A stretch of DNA of 64,000 bases, taken from Micromonospora fulviviridis (GTDB lineage Bacteria; Actinomycetota; Actinomycetes; Mycobacteriales; Micromonosporaceae). The notes under the pieces were generated by a model. That model ran no database searches. It was not told where the DNA came from and saw nothing but the letters and a program-made list of their open reading frames with translations. A program made the position numbers and the translations under genes. Positions 42,439 through 51,751 of the stretch are shown here, piece by piece (within the stretch, counting starts at the first letter, position 1; every line of letters begins with the position of its first letter). The stretch is taken from contig NZ_BMRA01000002.1 of the NCBI RefSeq assembly GCF_014648395.1, positions 592,150 to 656,149 on the forward strand. The letters are read 5' to 3'.

Positions 42439-42852
42439 GTGAAGCAGATCGACGTATACGACGACACGTACGACCGACTCAGGTTCGCGGCCAAGGTGTT
42501 CGGCGTATCGATCGCAGAGGTCGTCGAGCGGATGGTGCAGACGCATGACGGGCCACAAGTAGGGGCTGTCAAGCCAGAGCAGCCCGCCCCCCCCACCCAG
42601 ACTCATGAAGTACCGGTACACGTCGTGTACCAGAACATCCGAATCCAAGGACTTTTCGAGCCGGACACGAACCTCTTGAGGATCACGACCGGGGACCTCG
42701 CCGGCCGCACATACTCCTCACCCAGCGCTGCCGCGATAGCTGTGGTGGAGAAGATGAACCCCGGGCGCGCGTTTCCCCAGACCAACGGTCGAACCTTCTG
42801 GGTGGTTGACAGCACGGGAAAGACGCTTCGCTCGATCCTCGGAAAGCGCTAG
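42439..42852 (+). CDS. RHH plus RAMA-like domain protein
   Basis: 137-residue protein. Residues 1-35 (KQIDVYDDTYDRLRFAAKVF, then SIAEVVERMV) look like a ribbon-helix-helix DNA-binding or dimerisation element. After a Pro-rich linker, residues ~60-132 resemble a RAMA/DUF4357-type domain: GLFEPDTNLLRITTGDL, TYSSPSAAAIAVVEKM, NGRTFWVVDSTGKTLRSI. RAMA domains are linked to restriction-modification and defence proteins and may read modified DNA. The GTG follows GAGGGA. Its consensus promoter suggests constitutive expression. It may act with the NYN gene downstream. Confidence 0.75.
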   Translation: MKQIDVYDDTYDRLRFAAKVFGVSIAEVVERMVQTHDGPQVGAVKPEQPAPPTQTHEVPVHVVYQNIRIQGLFEPDTNLLRITTGDLAGRTYSSPSAAAIAVVEKMNPGRAFPQTNGRTFWVVDSTGKTLRSILGKR

Positions 42853-42879
42853 CTCTCTTCTTAAGAAGCTAAAAAGAAC

Positions 42880-42904
42880 GACGGCCTCGCTGTGCGAGGC
42901 CGTC
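42880..42904. terminator. Hairpin terminator
   Basis: An 11-bp perfect stem (GACGGCCTCGC and complement) with loop TGT, preceded by an A-rich tract, lies 28 bp after the RHH/RAMA-like stop. Confidence 0.75.
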
Positions 42905-43008
42905 AGGCCGGAGAGCAGGTCACCGGCGGAGTTGAAGCAAGGCTAACCGCCTCAAGCGAGCTGTGCAACCCTCCGGCCGTATGACGGCCCCCACCCCGAG
43001 GAGGACCG

Positions 43009-43638
43009 GTGGCCGAGGTCATCGCATATGTCGACGGCTTCAACCTCTACCACGGGCTTCGCGAGCGATTCCAGCATCGTTACCTCTGGCTGGACCTTCA
43101 GACACTCGTACAGCGGTTGCGCCCTCAAGACAAGATCGTGGCCATCCGGTATTTCACCGCCGCCGTGCGGAACGATCCACCAGCAGAGGCACGCCAACAC
43201 ACCTATCTCGAGGCACTGAAGGCGCATTGCGGCAGCAGCCTTCAGGTCGTCCTGGGCAGGTACCAGGCTAAGTCCCGTACTTGTAGGGGTTGCGGGGCGA
43301 CATGGATTGCGTACGAGGAGAAGGAAACAGACGTCAACATCGCCGTCACGTTGGTCGCCGACGCCGCCGCCGGCGCGGCCGACATTGCCCTGCTGGTGAG
43401 CGCCGACTCCGATCTGTGCCCAGCCGTCCGGCAGGCACGTACAGTCGCGGCCCAGTTCGGACACAAGTTGGGCATGGTCGCTGCCTTCCCTCCTCGCCGG
43501 AACAGCAACGAGCTGAGGACCTTGATCCCAGCGTCCTTCCAGCTCTCGCAGGCAAATATCCGAAATTCGCTCCTACCCACCACGGTGACGGACACGTCGA
43601 CGGGACGCACATACGCTCGTCCTCAGAAATGGTACTGA
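43009..43638 (+). CDS. NYN-domain nuclease-like protein with zinc knuckle
   Basis: 209-residue PIN-like NYN (LabA/DUF88-type) protein. Putative metal-binding acids are Asp9 in YVDGFN, Asp108 in EKETDVNIAV, and Asp133/Asp135 in SADSDL. A CRGC pair (Cys92, Cys95) sits just before the catalytic ETD strand, a small zinc-ribbon-like insertion. The family typically cleaves RNA. The C-terminal ~50 residues are less conserved. The GTG has GAGGAGG four bases upstream. Codon use is AT-richer than the flanks, suggesting transfer with the RHH/RAMA-like gene. Confidence 0.85.
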   Translation: MAEVIAYVDGFNLYHGLRERFQHRYLWLDLQTLVQRLRPQDKIVAIRYFTAAVRNDPPAEARQHTYLEALKAHCGSSLQVVLGRYQAKSRTCRGCGATWIAYEEKETDVNIAVTLVADAAAGAADIALLVSADSDLCPAVRQARTVAAQFGHKLGMVAAFPPRRNSNELRTLIPASFQLSQANIRNSLLPTTVTDTSTGRTYARPQKWY

Positions 43639-43668
43639 GGTGCACAGCCACAATGGATCGGCGACGCT

Positions 43669-44166
43669 TCAACTCAGCTCGACGCGCCAGTCGTTGGAGC
43701 GCATCAGCTGCCCCGGCGGGTATTCGAACTCCGTCTCGCCGAGCAGCGTGAACCCGGCCTTGCGGCACACCGCGTTCGACGCCGGATGGTCCACCGACGG
43801 GTAGGCGTGCGCGTAGCGCCGGTCGCCGTGCGCCGCGGCCTCCGCGATCAGCGCGCGCACGGCCGCGCTCGCCAGCCCCCGCCCCTGGTACGCCGGCAGC
43901 ACCGCCCAGCCCATCTCGTAGACCGGCTCGCCGCGCCACTCCCGCGCCCAGTAGCCGACGCTGCCGGCCTTCGTCCCGTCGGGCAGCCCGACGGTGAACA
44001 TGTGCCCGCTGCGCGGGCCGGGGCCACGCAGGTAGCGCTCGTGCCGGGCGAGCACCTGCTCGTCGGTCTCCGGGCCGCCGGTGTGCGCCCGCACCTCCGG
44101 CGCGTTGAGCTGCCGCAGCAGCGCCAGGTCGTCGGCGCTCCACCGCGCGAGGCGTACCTCGGTCAT
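43669..44166 (-). CDS. GNAT-family N-acetyltransferase
   Basis: 165-residue acetyltransferase of the RimJ/RimL-like type. The acetyl-CoA motif is QGRGLA in VLPAYQGRGLASAAVRALI, preceded by a YWAREWRGEPVYEMGW strand. The C-terminal SNAVCRKAGFTLLGE is the typical motif B. The substrate could be a protein N-terminus or a small amine. The ATG is preceded by an AGGGGG-type site. Confidence 0.92.
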   Translation of the reverse strand: MTEVRLARWSADDLALLRQLNAPEVRAHTGGPETDEQVLARHERYLRGPGPRSGHMFTVGLPDGTKAGSVGYWAREWRGEPVYEMGWAVLPAYQGRGLASAAVRALIAEAAAHGDRRYAHAYPSVDHPASNAVCRKAGFTLLGETEFEYPPGQLMRSNDWRVELS

Positions 44167-44301
44167 GCCGCCCCCTTCCGTCGCGGCGCCGATTGAAGCA
44201 CCCACCCCCGACACGCGCCCGCCGCCAGATCCGATCTGGCGGGCTGCCGGCCGGCGTCTGGCGCCTGTGGGACGAGGCCCGACACCAGCGGGGAGGGGAG
44301 C

Positions 44302-44856
44302 ATGACGCCGTTGCGGCTCGCCGTGATCATCGGCAGCACCAGGGAGGGGCGGATCGGCGACCGGATCGGTCGCTGGTTCGCCACGCAGGCACGCCGGCGC
44401 GAGGGACTGGCCGTGACCGTGCTCGACCTGGCCGGATACGACTTCCCGGCCAGCCTGCCGGCCGAGCCGACCGGGGCGATGCGCTCGTTCGCCGCCGAGG
44501 TGAACCGCGCGGAGGCGTTCGCCGTGGTCACCCCCGAGTACAACCACAGCTTCCCGGCCTCGTTGAAACAGGCGATCGACTACGCCTACGACGAGTGGCA
44601 GGCCAAGCCGGTCGGCTTCGTGTCGTACGGCTGCCGGTCGGTCGGCCTGCACGCGGTCGACCAGCTGCGGACCGTGTTCACCGCCCTGCACGCGATGACC
44701 GTGCGGGACACCGTCGGCGTCGACCTGCTCGACGGCGAGCCGACGGGGCGGGCCGAGGAGCAGCTCCGGCAGGACGTCCGGGTGCTCCTCGACGAGCTCT
44801 GCTGGTGGGGCCTGGCGCTGCGCGAGGGCCGCGCGGCGCGCCCGTACGTCTCCTGA
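44302..44856 (+). CDS. NADPH-dependent FMN reductase
   Basis: 184-residue flavodoxin-like reductase. IIGSTREGRIGDRIGRWF binds FMN phosphate, and TPEYNHSFPASLKQAIDYAY is the family signature contacting the isoalloxazine ring. Members reduce quinones, azo dyes or chromate with NADPH. The ATG follows GGGAGGGGAG. It is followed after 27 bp by the DrrAB-like exporter genes. Confidence 0.93.
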   Translation: MTPLRLAVIIGSTREGRIGDRIGRWFATQARRREGLAVTVLDLAGYDFPASLPAEPTGAMRSFAAEVNRAEAFAVVTPEYNHSFPASLKQAIDYAYDEWQAKPVGFVSYGCRSVGLHAVDQLRTVFTALHAMTVRDTVGVDLLDGEPTGRAEEQLRQDVRVLLDELCWWGLALREGRAARPYVS

Positions 44857-44883
44857 GAACACCGACGAAGAGAGGTAGTGATC

Positions 44884-45894
44884 ATGGGTAACCGGAACAC
44901 CGGCCCGGCCGTCGAGGCCGACGGGCTGGTCCGGTCGTTCGGCTCGACCCGCGCGCTCGACGGCCTGGACCTCCAGGTCCCCGCCGGCACCGTCTACGGG
45001 CTGCTCGGGCCGAACGGCGCCGGCAAGACCACCGCGGTACGCGTGCTGGCCACGCTGCTGCGCCCGGACGGCGGGCGGGCCCGCGTCTTCGGCCACGACG
45101 TGGTCACCGAGGCGGACGCGGTCCGCGCCCGGGTCAGCCTGACCGGCCAGTACGCCTCGCTCGACGAGGACCTCACCGGGGCGGAGAACCTGGTCCTGCT
45201 GGGCCGGCTGCTCGGCCTGGGCCGGCCGGCGGCCCGGCAGCGGGCCGACCGCCTGCTCGCCGCGTTCGGGCTGACCGAGGCGGCCGGGCGGCAGGTGAAG
45301 AAGTACTCGGGCGGGATGCGGCGGCGGATCGACATCGCGGCCAGCATCCTCAACACCCCGGACCTGCTCTTCCTGGACGAGCCGACGACCGGGCTGGACC
45401 CGCGCAGCCGCAACCAGGTGTGGGAGATCATCCGGGCCGTGGTCGCGCACGGCACCACGGTGCTGCTGACCACCCAGTACCTGGACGAGGCCGACCAGCT
45501 CGCCGGGCGGATCGCGGTGGTCGACCACGGTCGGGTGATCGCGGAGGGCACCCCGGGCGAGCTGAAGTCGTCGGTCGGCTCCGGCACCGTCCACGTCCGA
45601 CTGCGCGACGCCGGGGAGCGGCCCCGGGCCGAGCAGGTGCTGCGGGCGGCGCTGGGCGTGCCGGTGCAGCCGGCGGCGGACCCGGTGGTGCTCACCGCCC
45701 GGGTCGGCGAGGACGGCACCGACCTGGAGGCCGGCGAGCAGGCCGCCCGCGCCCTCGGCGAGCTGGCCCGCGCCGGCATCGTGGTGGACGACTTCTCCCT
45801 CGGCCAGCCGAGCCTGGACGAGGTCTTCCTGGCCCTGACCGACCACCCCGCCGTGACGGACGAGCGGGACGACGAACTGGAGGCGGCCCGATGA
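44884..45894 (+). CDS. DrrA-type ABC exporter ATPase
   Basis: 336-residue ATPase of the daunorubicin-resistance group. Walker A is GPNGAGKTT, the signature YSGGMRRR, Walker [17 protein letters not shown], and the switch region [12 protein letters not shown], all typical of DrrA. The C-terminal ~100 residues are the DUF4162 regulatory region. I choose the ATG at 44884 because AGAGAGG lies eight bases upstream; a GTG two codons earlier is too close. It probably exports drug-like or lipid substrates with the overlapping permease. No biosynthetic genes lie nearby. Confidence 0.94.
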   Translation: MGNRNTGPAVEADGLVRSFGSTRALDGLDLQVPAGTVYGLLGPNGAGKTTAVRVLATLLRPDGGRARVFGHDVVTEADAVRARVSLTGQYASLDEDLTGAENLVLLGRLLGLGRPAARQRADRLLAAFGLTEAAGRQVKKYSGGMRRRIDIAASILNTPDLLFLDEPTTGLDPRSRNQVWEIIRAVVAHGTTVLLTTQYLDEADQLAGRIAVVDHGRVIAEGTPGELKSSVGSGTVHVRLRDAGERPRAEQVLRAALGVPVQPAADPVVLTARVGEDGTDLEAGEQAARALGELARAGIVVDDFSLGQPSLDEVFLALTDHPAVTDERDDELEAAR

Positions 45895-46745
45895 GCGACA
45901 CCGCGACCACGACCGGGCGGCCGCCGTCCGTCTACGTGCCGTCCGCCGAGGCCCTGGCGACGGTCCTCGCCCCCGGTGAGCGGCCGCCGAGGCCGGGCGC
46001 GCTGTCCGCGTCGCTGACCTTCGGCTGGCGGGCGATGCTGAAGATCAAGCACGTGCCGGAGCAACTCTTCGACGTGACCGCGTTCCCGATCATCATGGTG
46101 CTGATGTTCACCTACCTGTTCGGCGGCGCGCTCGCCGACAGCCCGCGGGACTACCTGCAGTTCTTCCTGCCCGGCATCATGGTGACCAGCGTCGTGATGA
46201 TCACCATGTACACCGGCGTCGGGCTGAACAACGACATCGAGAAGGGCGTCTTCGACCGGATCCGCACCCTGCCGGTCTGGCGACCCGCCGCGCTCGTCGG
46301 CATGATCTTCGGCGACGTGCTGCGCTACGTGCTCGCCGCGCTGGTCATCCTCGGCGTGGGGCTGGCGCTCGGGTTCCGGCCCGGCGGCGGGCCGGTCGGC
46401 GTCCTCGCCGGCATCGGCCTGCTGGTGGTCTTCTCGTTCGCGTTCTCCTGGGTGTGGACGTTCTTCGGCCTGGTGCTGCGCAGCGAGAAGTCGGTGATGG
46501 GGGTCAGCATGATGGTGCTGTTCCCGCTGACGTTCCTGAGCAACGTCTTCGTCGACCCGGCCACCATGCCGGGCTGGCTCCAGGCGTTCGTCAAGGCCAA
46601 CCCGGTCACCCACCTGGTCGCGGCCGTACGCGCCGCGATGGCCGGGTCGACGGACGCCACGAACACCCTGTGGCTGCTGCTGTGGAGCGCCGGGTTCGTG
46701 GTCGTCTTCGGCACGCTGACCATGTACCGCTACAACCGCCGCTGA
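45891..46745 (+). CDS. DrrB-type ABC-2 permease
   Basis: 284-residue membrane partner of the upstream ATPase. It has six hydrophobic segments and the ABC-2 family stretch [22 protein letters not shown] followed by a long hydrophobic core and [12 protein letters not shown]. The ATG overlaps the ATPase stop by 4 bp. A long hairpin follows. Confidence 0.93.
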   Translation: MSDTATTTGRPPSVYVPSAEALATVLAPGERPPRPGALSASLTFGWRAMLKIKHVPEQLFDVTAFPIIMVLMFTYLFGGALADSPRDYLQFFLPGIMVTSVVMITMYTGVGLNNDIEKGVFDRIRTLPVWRPAALVGMIFGDVLRYVLAALVILGVGLALGFRPGGGPVGVLAGIGLLVVFSFAFSWVWTFFGLVLRSEKSVMGVSMMVLFPLTFLSNVFVDPATMPGWLQAFVKANPVTHLVAAVRAAMAGSTDATNTLWLLLWSAGFVVVFGTLTMYRYNRR

Positions 46746-46754
46746 CCCGACGGG

Positions 46755-46790
46755 ACGACGGGGGTGTCGCCGCGGCGGCACCCCCGTCGT
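46755..46790. terminator. Bidirectional hairpin terminator
   Basis: ACGACGGGGGTG pairs with CACCCCCGTCGT around a GC-rich loop that contains its own GCCGCGGC palindrome. It lies between convergent genes. Confidence 0.75.
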
Positions 46791-46800
46791 CGTCCCGCCC

Positions 46801-47799
46801 CTACCGGACGCGGTTCGCCCACCGCCAGTTGTGCACGAAGCCGTGCTTGACACCGCCGAAGAAGTACGCCCACACGGGGCTCGTGGCGTACGGGCCGATC
46901 TCGTCGAACATGGCCTTCGCCTCGTCCCGGCGGTCGGACAGCGAGTAGGCGAGGGCGAGCCAGTTGCGGCACACCATCGCGTCGCCGTGCCGGGGCGGGC
47001 CGGCCGCTCGCCACTTTGCCGCGCAGGCGTCGTACTCCTGCCGCACCTCCGGGCGCTGGAAGTACTGGCGGCAGGCCAGCACCCCTTCCGGAGTGGGAGT
47101 GCCCCAGTTGAACTCGCGCATCGCGTACTCGAAGTGCGCGAACAGGGGAAGCAGGGTGACCGCCGTCCCGGGCGGCGCGGCGGCGGCGGTGGCCCGGGCC
47201 AGGCCGAACATCTCCTCGTGCGAGCCGTACCACTTCTCGCAGAGGAAGCTCACCGCCGCCAGGTGGACGCCCAGGTTGAACGGGTCACGGCGCCGCGCCT
47301 CGGTGAACGCCTGGTGGAACTCCGCCTGCCGCGAGCGGCCGTCGGAGAACATCGCCCACAGCACGTCGATCCACGGCACGGGGTCGTGGGGCGCGAGGGC
47401 GATGGCTCGGCGCGCGGCGACCGCGGCCTGGGCCGACAGCTCGGCGAACCCCTGGAACTGCTCCTGGGTCGTCTGGCTGGCCGGGGCCGAGCCCCGCGCC
47501 CGGCCCGCCCGTTCCGCCAGCGTCGCGGCGAGGAGGACGGCGGCGGTCGGATCGTCGGGAGCGGACACCAGCCAGGCGTCCAGCCACGTGTCGTCGGCGG
47601 CGGCGTCGCTGAGGACGGAGACCCGGCGGGCGCGGCGCTCCCAGTCGGAGCCGGCGGCCTCGATCACGTCGCGGGCGACACGCCAGTCGGCGGACGCCTT
47701 GTCCCGCGCGGCGCGCAACTCCAGGTCGTCAAGGGCCCGGTCCAGGTCGACGGCCGGCTCGACCGGCCGCTGACCGCGGCTGAAGAGGTTCCGGAACAT
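46801..47799 (-). CDS. Unknown alpha-helical repeat protein
   Basis: 332-residue soluble protein with a helical, TPR-like pattern: repeating Ala/Leu amphipathic helices from ~30 to ~320, and motifs DPVPWIDVLWAMFSDGRSR and FNLGVHLAAVSFLCEKWYGSHEEMF. It may belong to a DUF4034-like group; I am not sure. The C-terminus ends with VKHGFVHNWRWANRVR. The ATG at 47799 begins MFRNLFSRG; an upstream ATG gives 20 further residues. No ribosome site decides between them. Confidence 0.65.
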   Translation of the reverse strand: MFRNLFSRGQRPVEPAVDLDRALDDLELRAARDKASADWRVARDVIEAAGSDWERRARRVSVLSDAAADDTWLDAWLVSAPDDPTAAVLLAATLAERAGRARGSAPASQTTQEQFQGFAELSAQAAVAARRAIALAPHDPVPWIDVLWAMFSDGRSRQAEFHQAFTEARRRDPFNLGVHLAAVSFLCEKWYGSHEEMFGLARATAAAAPPGTAVTLLPLFAHFEYAMREFNWGTPTPEGVLACRQYFQRPEVRQEYDACAAKWRAAGPPRHGDAMVCRNWLALAYSLSDRRDEAKAMFDEIGPYATSPVWAYFFGGVKHGFVHNWRWANRVR

Positions 47800-47880
47800 C
47801 GGGGGAGCATATGCCCCTCGGACCGGTCGTGGTGGTCGTCCGGTCCGGTAGTTGATCATCGTCGATCCCGGGCCGTGGGC

Positions 47881-50800
47881 TCAGCGGCCAGCTGCCTCAC
47901 CAGGCTCGGAGAGGCGCCAGGGCACGGGCTCGGTGGGCAGGTAGCGGCAGGAGCTGCCGGTGGAGACGGTGGCGCGCAGGTGCTCGGCGAGCGCCGGATG
48001 CCGATCGTCCAGCCGACGCAGCGTGTCACGGATCCGGGCCGTCACCGCCTTGCGGGCCCGCTCGGCCTCGTCGCCGAGCCGGCGGGTGCGCCCGGCCAGC
48101 CCGGCCGCGGCGCGCAACTCGGCCAGCAGCGCGGTGCGCTCGGCGTCCAGGGCGGCCACCTTCCGGTCGTCGCCGCGGGCGGCGGACCGGTCGATCTCGT
48201 CGTCGAGCCGTTGCAGGTGTCGCCGGTAGCGGGCCTTGGCCTCGTCGTCGAGGACCGGGTCGCCACCGAGCCGCCGGGCGGCGACCAGCTCCGGGCCGGC
48301 GGCCGGGTCGAGCAGCTCGACCGCGGGCACGTCGACGCCGGGCCGGCTCAGCAGCAGCCGCAGGTCGTGCAGGCCCTTGGCATCGGGCAGGTGCGCCACC
48401 GTGCCGCCGTACGCGAGCCGCCACACGGCCCCGTCCCGCCGGAACTCGGGCACGCCGGCGACCTCGGCCGCACCGGCCCGGTCACCGTCGACGATGCCGG
48501 AACCCGCGACGGCGACCCCCGCCTCGCCGGCCCGGCCAGCGCCGCCGATTCCGGAACCGGCTGGGCCGCGGAGGCCGGGACCGGCTGGGCCGCCGATGCC
48601 GGGACCGCCCGGGCCGCCGGCCGGGTGACCCGCTCCGGCCGGGGCAGGCACCGGGACGGTCGGGACGGCATCCTGTCGTCCTGGCCCGGGTCCGGCGGCG
48701 ACGGGCAGCTCACCCAGCCGGTGCAGGACCTGGGTCATGCCGAGCGCCCGCGCCTCGGCCGCCGTGTCGGCCCGCAACCGCGCGGCCGTGGCCGCGTCGT
48801 CGGGCCGCCCCCGTGCCATCAGGGCGGCCACCAGCCCGGCCCGGCTCAGCAGCGACCAGGGCCGGGCGCCCATCCGGTCGGCGGCCTCGCGGGCTGCCGC
48901 GTAGCCGGTGACCGCGTCGTCCCAGCGCCGCTCGGCGGCGTCGACGGCGGCCAGCCAGAGGTCGACCGGGCCGCTGATGTCGCAGCCGAAGAGCGCAGCC
49001 AACCACCGGCCCCGGTGCGGCTCCAGCGCCGCCCGCGCCTCGACGCAGCGGCGCGGGTCGCCGCCCGCTGCCGCCGCCTGCGCCCGCAGCCGCACCCACA
49101 AGGGCGACACCGGCCGGGAGTACCTGGTGCCGGCCGCCTCGATCCCGGCGGTGAGCCGCAGCACGGTCTCCGTGTCGCCACGCTCGGCGGCCGTGATGGC
49201 CCGGAGCAGCTCCAGTTGCGGGTGGCCGGCCGCCTCCGGCCCGTCGAGCAGCGCCTCGGCCTCGGCAAGGCGGCCCCGGAGCAGCAGCAGGCACCAGCGC
49301 AGGTGCTGGCCCATGAAGGCGTGGTCGGAGTGCTCCCACTCGCCGTACCCGTCCATCTCGGCGAAGTGCGCGTCGGCGGCGGCGAAGTCGCCGCGGAAGC
49401 CGGCGATGATGCCGCTGTCGATGGCCGCCGCCATGCGCTGGCGGGCGACCTCGCCCTGCCGGCAGCCGGTGGCGAAGGCGGTGAGCTCGTCGTGGTAGCG
49501 CGGGTCGCCCAGTTCCAGCAGCGCGACCCAGCGCAGCGAGGTCGCCCACAGCTCGGTCTCCCGGTCCCCGGTACGGCGGGCCACCTCGCGGATCTCGGCG
49601 GTGACCACGGCCCGGTCCTCGGCGGTGCCCAGCCCCCAGGTGGTGTCGTGCCGGGCCCACAGGCTGAAGGTGAGCGCCTCGTCGTCGCGGCCGTGCCGGG
49701 CGAGCGTCTCGGTGGCGGTGATCAGGTCGGTGACCAGGGCCCTCGTCCCCCGCCCCGGCTCGGGCTCCCCGATCAACCGCCGGTACGCCTCGCCGACCAG
49801 CGCGTCGGCGTCGACGCGGCGGCGGGCGGCCGCCTCCTGCCGGTGGGCGGTGAGCGCGACGCGGGCCAGCAGCGCCGGCTCGTCGAGCGGGCGGGCCAGC
49901 GCCGCGGCGTCGACGAGCAGCCGCTCGGCCTCCTCCTGGGGGCCCACGTGATACAGCAGTTGGGCCAGCTCCAGCAGCACCTTGACCCGACGGGCCGGCT
50001 CGTCGGCGACCTCCAGCGCGCGGCGGAAGTGCCGCGTCGACTCCTCCACGGCCAGCCGGCCGCCAGCGTCCCGGGCGGCGGCGACCAGCAGCTCGACGGC
50101 GCGCGCCGGGTCGATCTCGGCGCCGGCGAGCCAGGCGTGGCGGGCCAGGTCGGCCGGGATGAGCCGCTCGGCGAGCGCCGCCGACCGGTCGACGGCGCGG
50201 ACCACGGCGGCGTGCCGGGCGCGCCGCTCGGCATCGGTCAACCCGTCGTAGAGGGTCTCCCGGACCAGGTCGTGGGCGAACGCGAACCGGCCGTCGCCCC
50301 GGGGCAGCACGAGCCGGGCGGTGGCCGCGCGGTCGAGCAGCCGGTCCACCTGTGCGGCCGGGCCGGGCAGGCAGGCCGCGAGGACCTGACGGTGGAAGTC
50401 GCGGCCGAGCACGGCGGCCACGGTGAGCGCCTCGACCACCGGAGCGGGCAACTGGTCGAGCCGGCGACGCACCGCCTCCCGTACGCCGGGTGCGATGGTG
50501 GTGGCCAGACCGTCGGTGTGCCACAGCCGGGCGGTCTGCTCGACGAAGAACGGGTTGCCGCCGGTGCGCCGGTGCACCTCGTCGACGAGGTCGGCGCCGG
50601 GTTCGCGCCCGGCGGTGCGGCGGATCAGCGCGGCCACCTCGTCGCGGGCGAGCCCGGTGAGGGTGATGGTGGTGGCCTTCGCGGTCAGCGGCAGCAGCAG
50701 CGGCCGGAGCCGGTGGTCGCCGGACTCGACCTCGGCGTCGCGGTAGGTGCCGACCAGCAGGAGCCGTTCGAACCAGGTGTGCTGGGTGGCGAACTGGAGC

Positions 50801-51294
50801 AGCCGCATCGAGGCCGGGTCGGCCCAGTGCAGGTCGTCGAGGACGACCACGACCGGCCGGTGCTGGGCGACGGCCACCAGCGCGGTGGTCACCGCGTCGT
50901 GCAGGGCGAACTCCGCCTGGCCGCCGTCGTCGGAGTGTTCCTCCCCAGTCGGGTCGGCGGTGCCCTCGCCGAGCAGCGCCGCGAGCCCCGGCCCGGCGGC
51001 CTCCTGCGCCCGGGCCCAGTCGTCCGGCCGGCGGCCCAGGCGGCGCAGCACCTGCACCCACGGCCAGTAGCCGGGGGCGCTGTCGGAGTCCCAGCAGGCC
51101 GCGCCGAGCACCAGGGCACCGCGCCGCCGGGCCTCGTCGGCGGCGGCGCTCACCAGCGTGGTCTTGCCGATGCCCGGCTCGCCGGCGACCAGGACCAGGC
51201 CGCCGTGGCTGGCGGTCACCCGGTCCACTTCGGCGCGCAGCAGGGCCGCGGGGTGCTCCCGCCCGATGATCGCCTCGCCGAACCGCGGCTCCAT
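47881..51294 (-). CDS. Large MalT/LAL-like AAA ATPase regulator without terminal HTH
   Basis: 1,137-residue protein. The N-terminal AAA_16 ATPase starts at GREHPAALL, with Walker A GEPGIGKTT near residue 40 and the DDLHWAD Walker B. A wide helical TPR-like middle (~350-830) follows, as in LAL regulators. A Gly/Pro-rich linker with repeated GxGGPxGPG units precedes a C-terminal domain with WRLAYGGTVAHLPDAKGLHDLRLLL and a charged coiled coil (EIDRSAARGDDRKVAALDAER). No LuxR-type HTH is visible at the end, unlike canonical LAL proteins. It may be a signal-transduction ATPase rather than a DNA binder. The ATG has GGGAAG four bases upstream. Confidence 0.85.
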   Translation of the reverse strand: MEPRFGEAIIGREHPAALLRAEVDRVTASHGGLVLVAGEPGIGKTTLVSAAADEARRRGALVLGAACWDSDSAPGYWPWVQVLRRLGRRPDDWARAQEAAGPGLAALLGEGTADPTGEEHSDDGGQAEFALHDAVTTALVAVAQHRPVVVVLDDLHWADPASMRLLQFATQHTWFERLLLVGTYRDAEVESGDHRLRPLLLPLTAKATTITLTGLARDEVAALIRRTAGREPGADLVDEVHRRTGGNPFFVEQTARLWHTDGLATTIAPGVREAVRRRLDQLPAPVVEALTVAAVLGRDFHRQVLAACLPGPAAQVDRLLDRAATARLVLPRGDGRFAFAHDLVRETLYDGLTDAERRARHAAVVRAVDRSAALAERLIPADLARHAWLAGAEIDPARAVELLVAAARDAGGRLAVEESTRHFRRALEVADEPARRVKVLLELAQLLYHVGPQEEAERLLVDAAALARPLDEPALLARVALTAHRQEAAARRRVDADALVGEAYRRLIGEPEPGRGTRALVTDLITATETLARHGRDDEALTFSLWARHDTTWGLGTAEDRAVVTAEIREVARRTGDRETELWATSLRWVALLELGDPRYHDELTAFATGCRQGEVARQRMAAAIDSGIIAGFRGDFAAADAHFAEMDGYGEWEHSDHAFMGQHLRWCLLLLRGRLAEAEALLDGPEAAGHPQLELLRAITAAERGDTETVLRLTAGIEAAGTRYSRPVSPLWVRLRAQAAAAGGDPRRCVEARAALEPHRGRWLAALFGCDISGPVDLWLAAVDAAERRWDDAVTGYAAAREAADRMGARPWSLLSRAGLVAALMARGRPDDAATAARLRADTAAEARALGMTQVLHRLGELPVAAGPGPGRQDAVPTVPVPAPAGAGHPAGGPGGPGIGGPAGPGLRGPAGSGIGGAGRAGEAGVAVAGSGIVDGDRAGAAEVAGVPEFRRDGAVWRLAYGGTVAHLPDAKGLHDLRLLLSRPGVDVPAVELLDPAAGPELVAARRLGGDPVLDDEAKARYRRHLQRLDDEIDRSAARGDDRKVAALDAERTALLAELRAAAGLAGRTRRLGDEAERARKAVTARIRDTLRRLDDRHPALAEHLRATVSTGSSCRYLPTEPVPWRLSEPGEAAGR

Positions 51295-51528
51295 GACTTC
51301 CCGACGGTAGTCGACCGGTCCGACAACGCGGGATACCCGCCGACAGGGACCAGCGGCGGCGGATCCGCAGCGCCACGCCGGCCACCTCCCGGCTGGCCCC
51401 CCGTGCCGGCCGACCGGCACCCGGGCGCTGCTGGTGCACCACGACCGTGACACGTACCGAAGAAAGCGACTGCCGTGGCCGGATCTGGGGCCATGACTAG
51501 CGGTGGAGGCAGCGGGTAACCGCGGCCC

Positions 51529-51750
51529 ATGGGTAGCCACAAGCAGAACAAGCACGATCCGGGCGGCGAGTCGGCGCGGGCGAACCGACACCCGGGGAGC
51601 GGCGCGCCGGGCCGCCAGGGCGCGGAGATGGAACGCCCGGGTAAGCGCCGGCAGCTGCACACCGCCACCGGCGCCGCCGGCAGCGAACGCGACCAGGGCC
51701 GCGCCAAGGTCGAGGGCGCACAGCGGGTGCAGCGGCAAGGTAATCGCTGA
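51529..51750 (+). CDS. Small hydrophilic unknown protein
   Basis: 73-residue, highly charged protein beginning MGSHKQNKHDPGGE, low in hydrophobic residues and probably disordered. Its stop is 1 bp before the ATG of the GYD-like gene, which suggests coupling. It has no strong ribosome site. It could be a real small gene of the KGG/stress-peptide-like sort, but chance coding in this GC-rich DNA cannot be excluded. Confidence 0.45.
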   Translation: MGSHKQNKHDPGGESARANRHPGSGAPGRQGAEMERPGKRRQLHTATGAAGSERDQGRAKVEGAQRVQRQGNR

Positions 51751-51751
51751 G

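Noticed and set aside
42113-43638. tRNA gene or attachment site flanking the AT-rich island
   Set aside because: No cloverleaf-like sequence or long direct repeat at both ends could be found by eye.
44302-46745. Antibiotic biosynthetic cluster around the DrrAB-like exporter
   Set aside because: No synthase, tailoring or self-resistance enzymes lie nearby; the flanks are general redox and acetyltransferase genes.
46831-51450. A 1,539-codon plus-strand frame opposite the LAL-like ATPase
   Set aside because: It is antisense to clear Walker motifs and has shadow-type composition (Arg/Gly/Gln/Val-rich, no domains).
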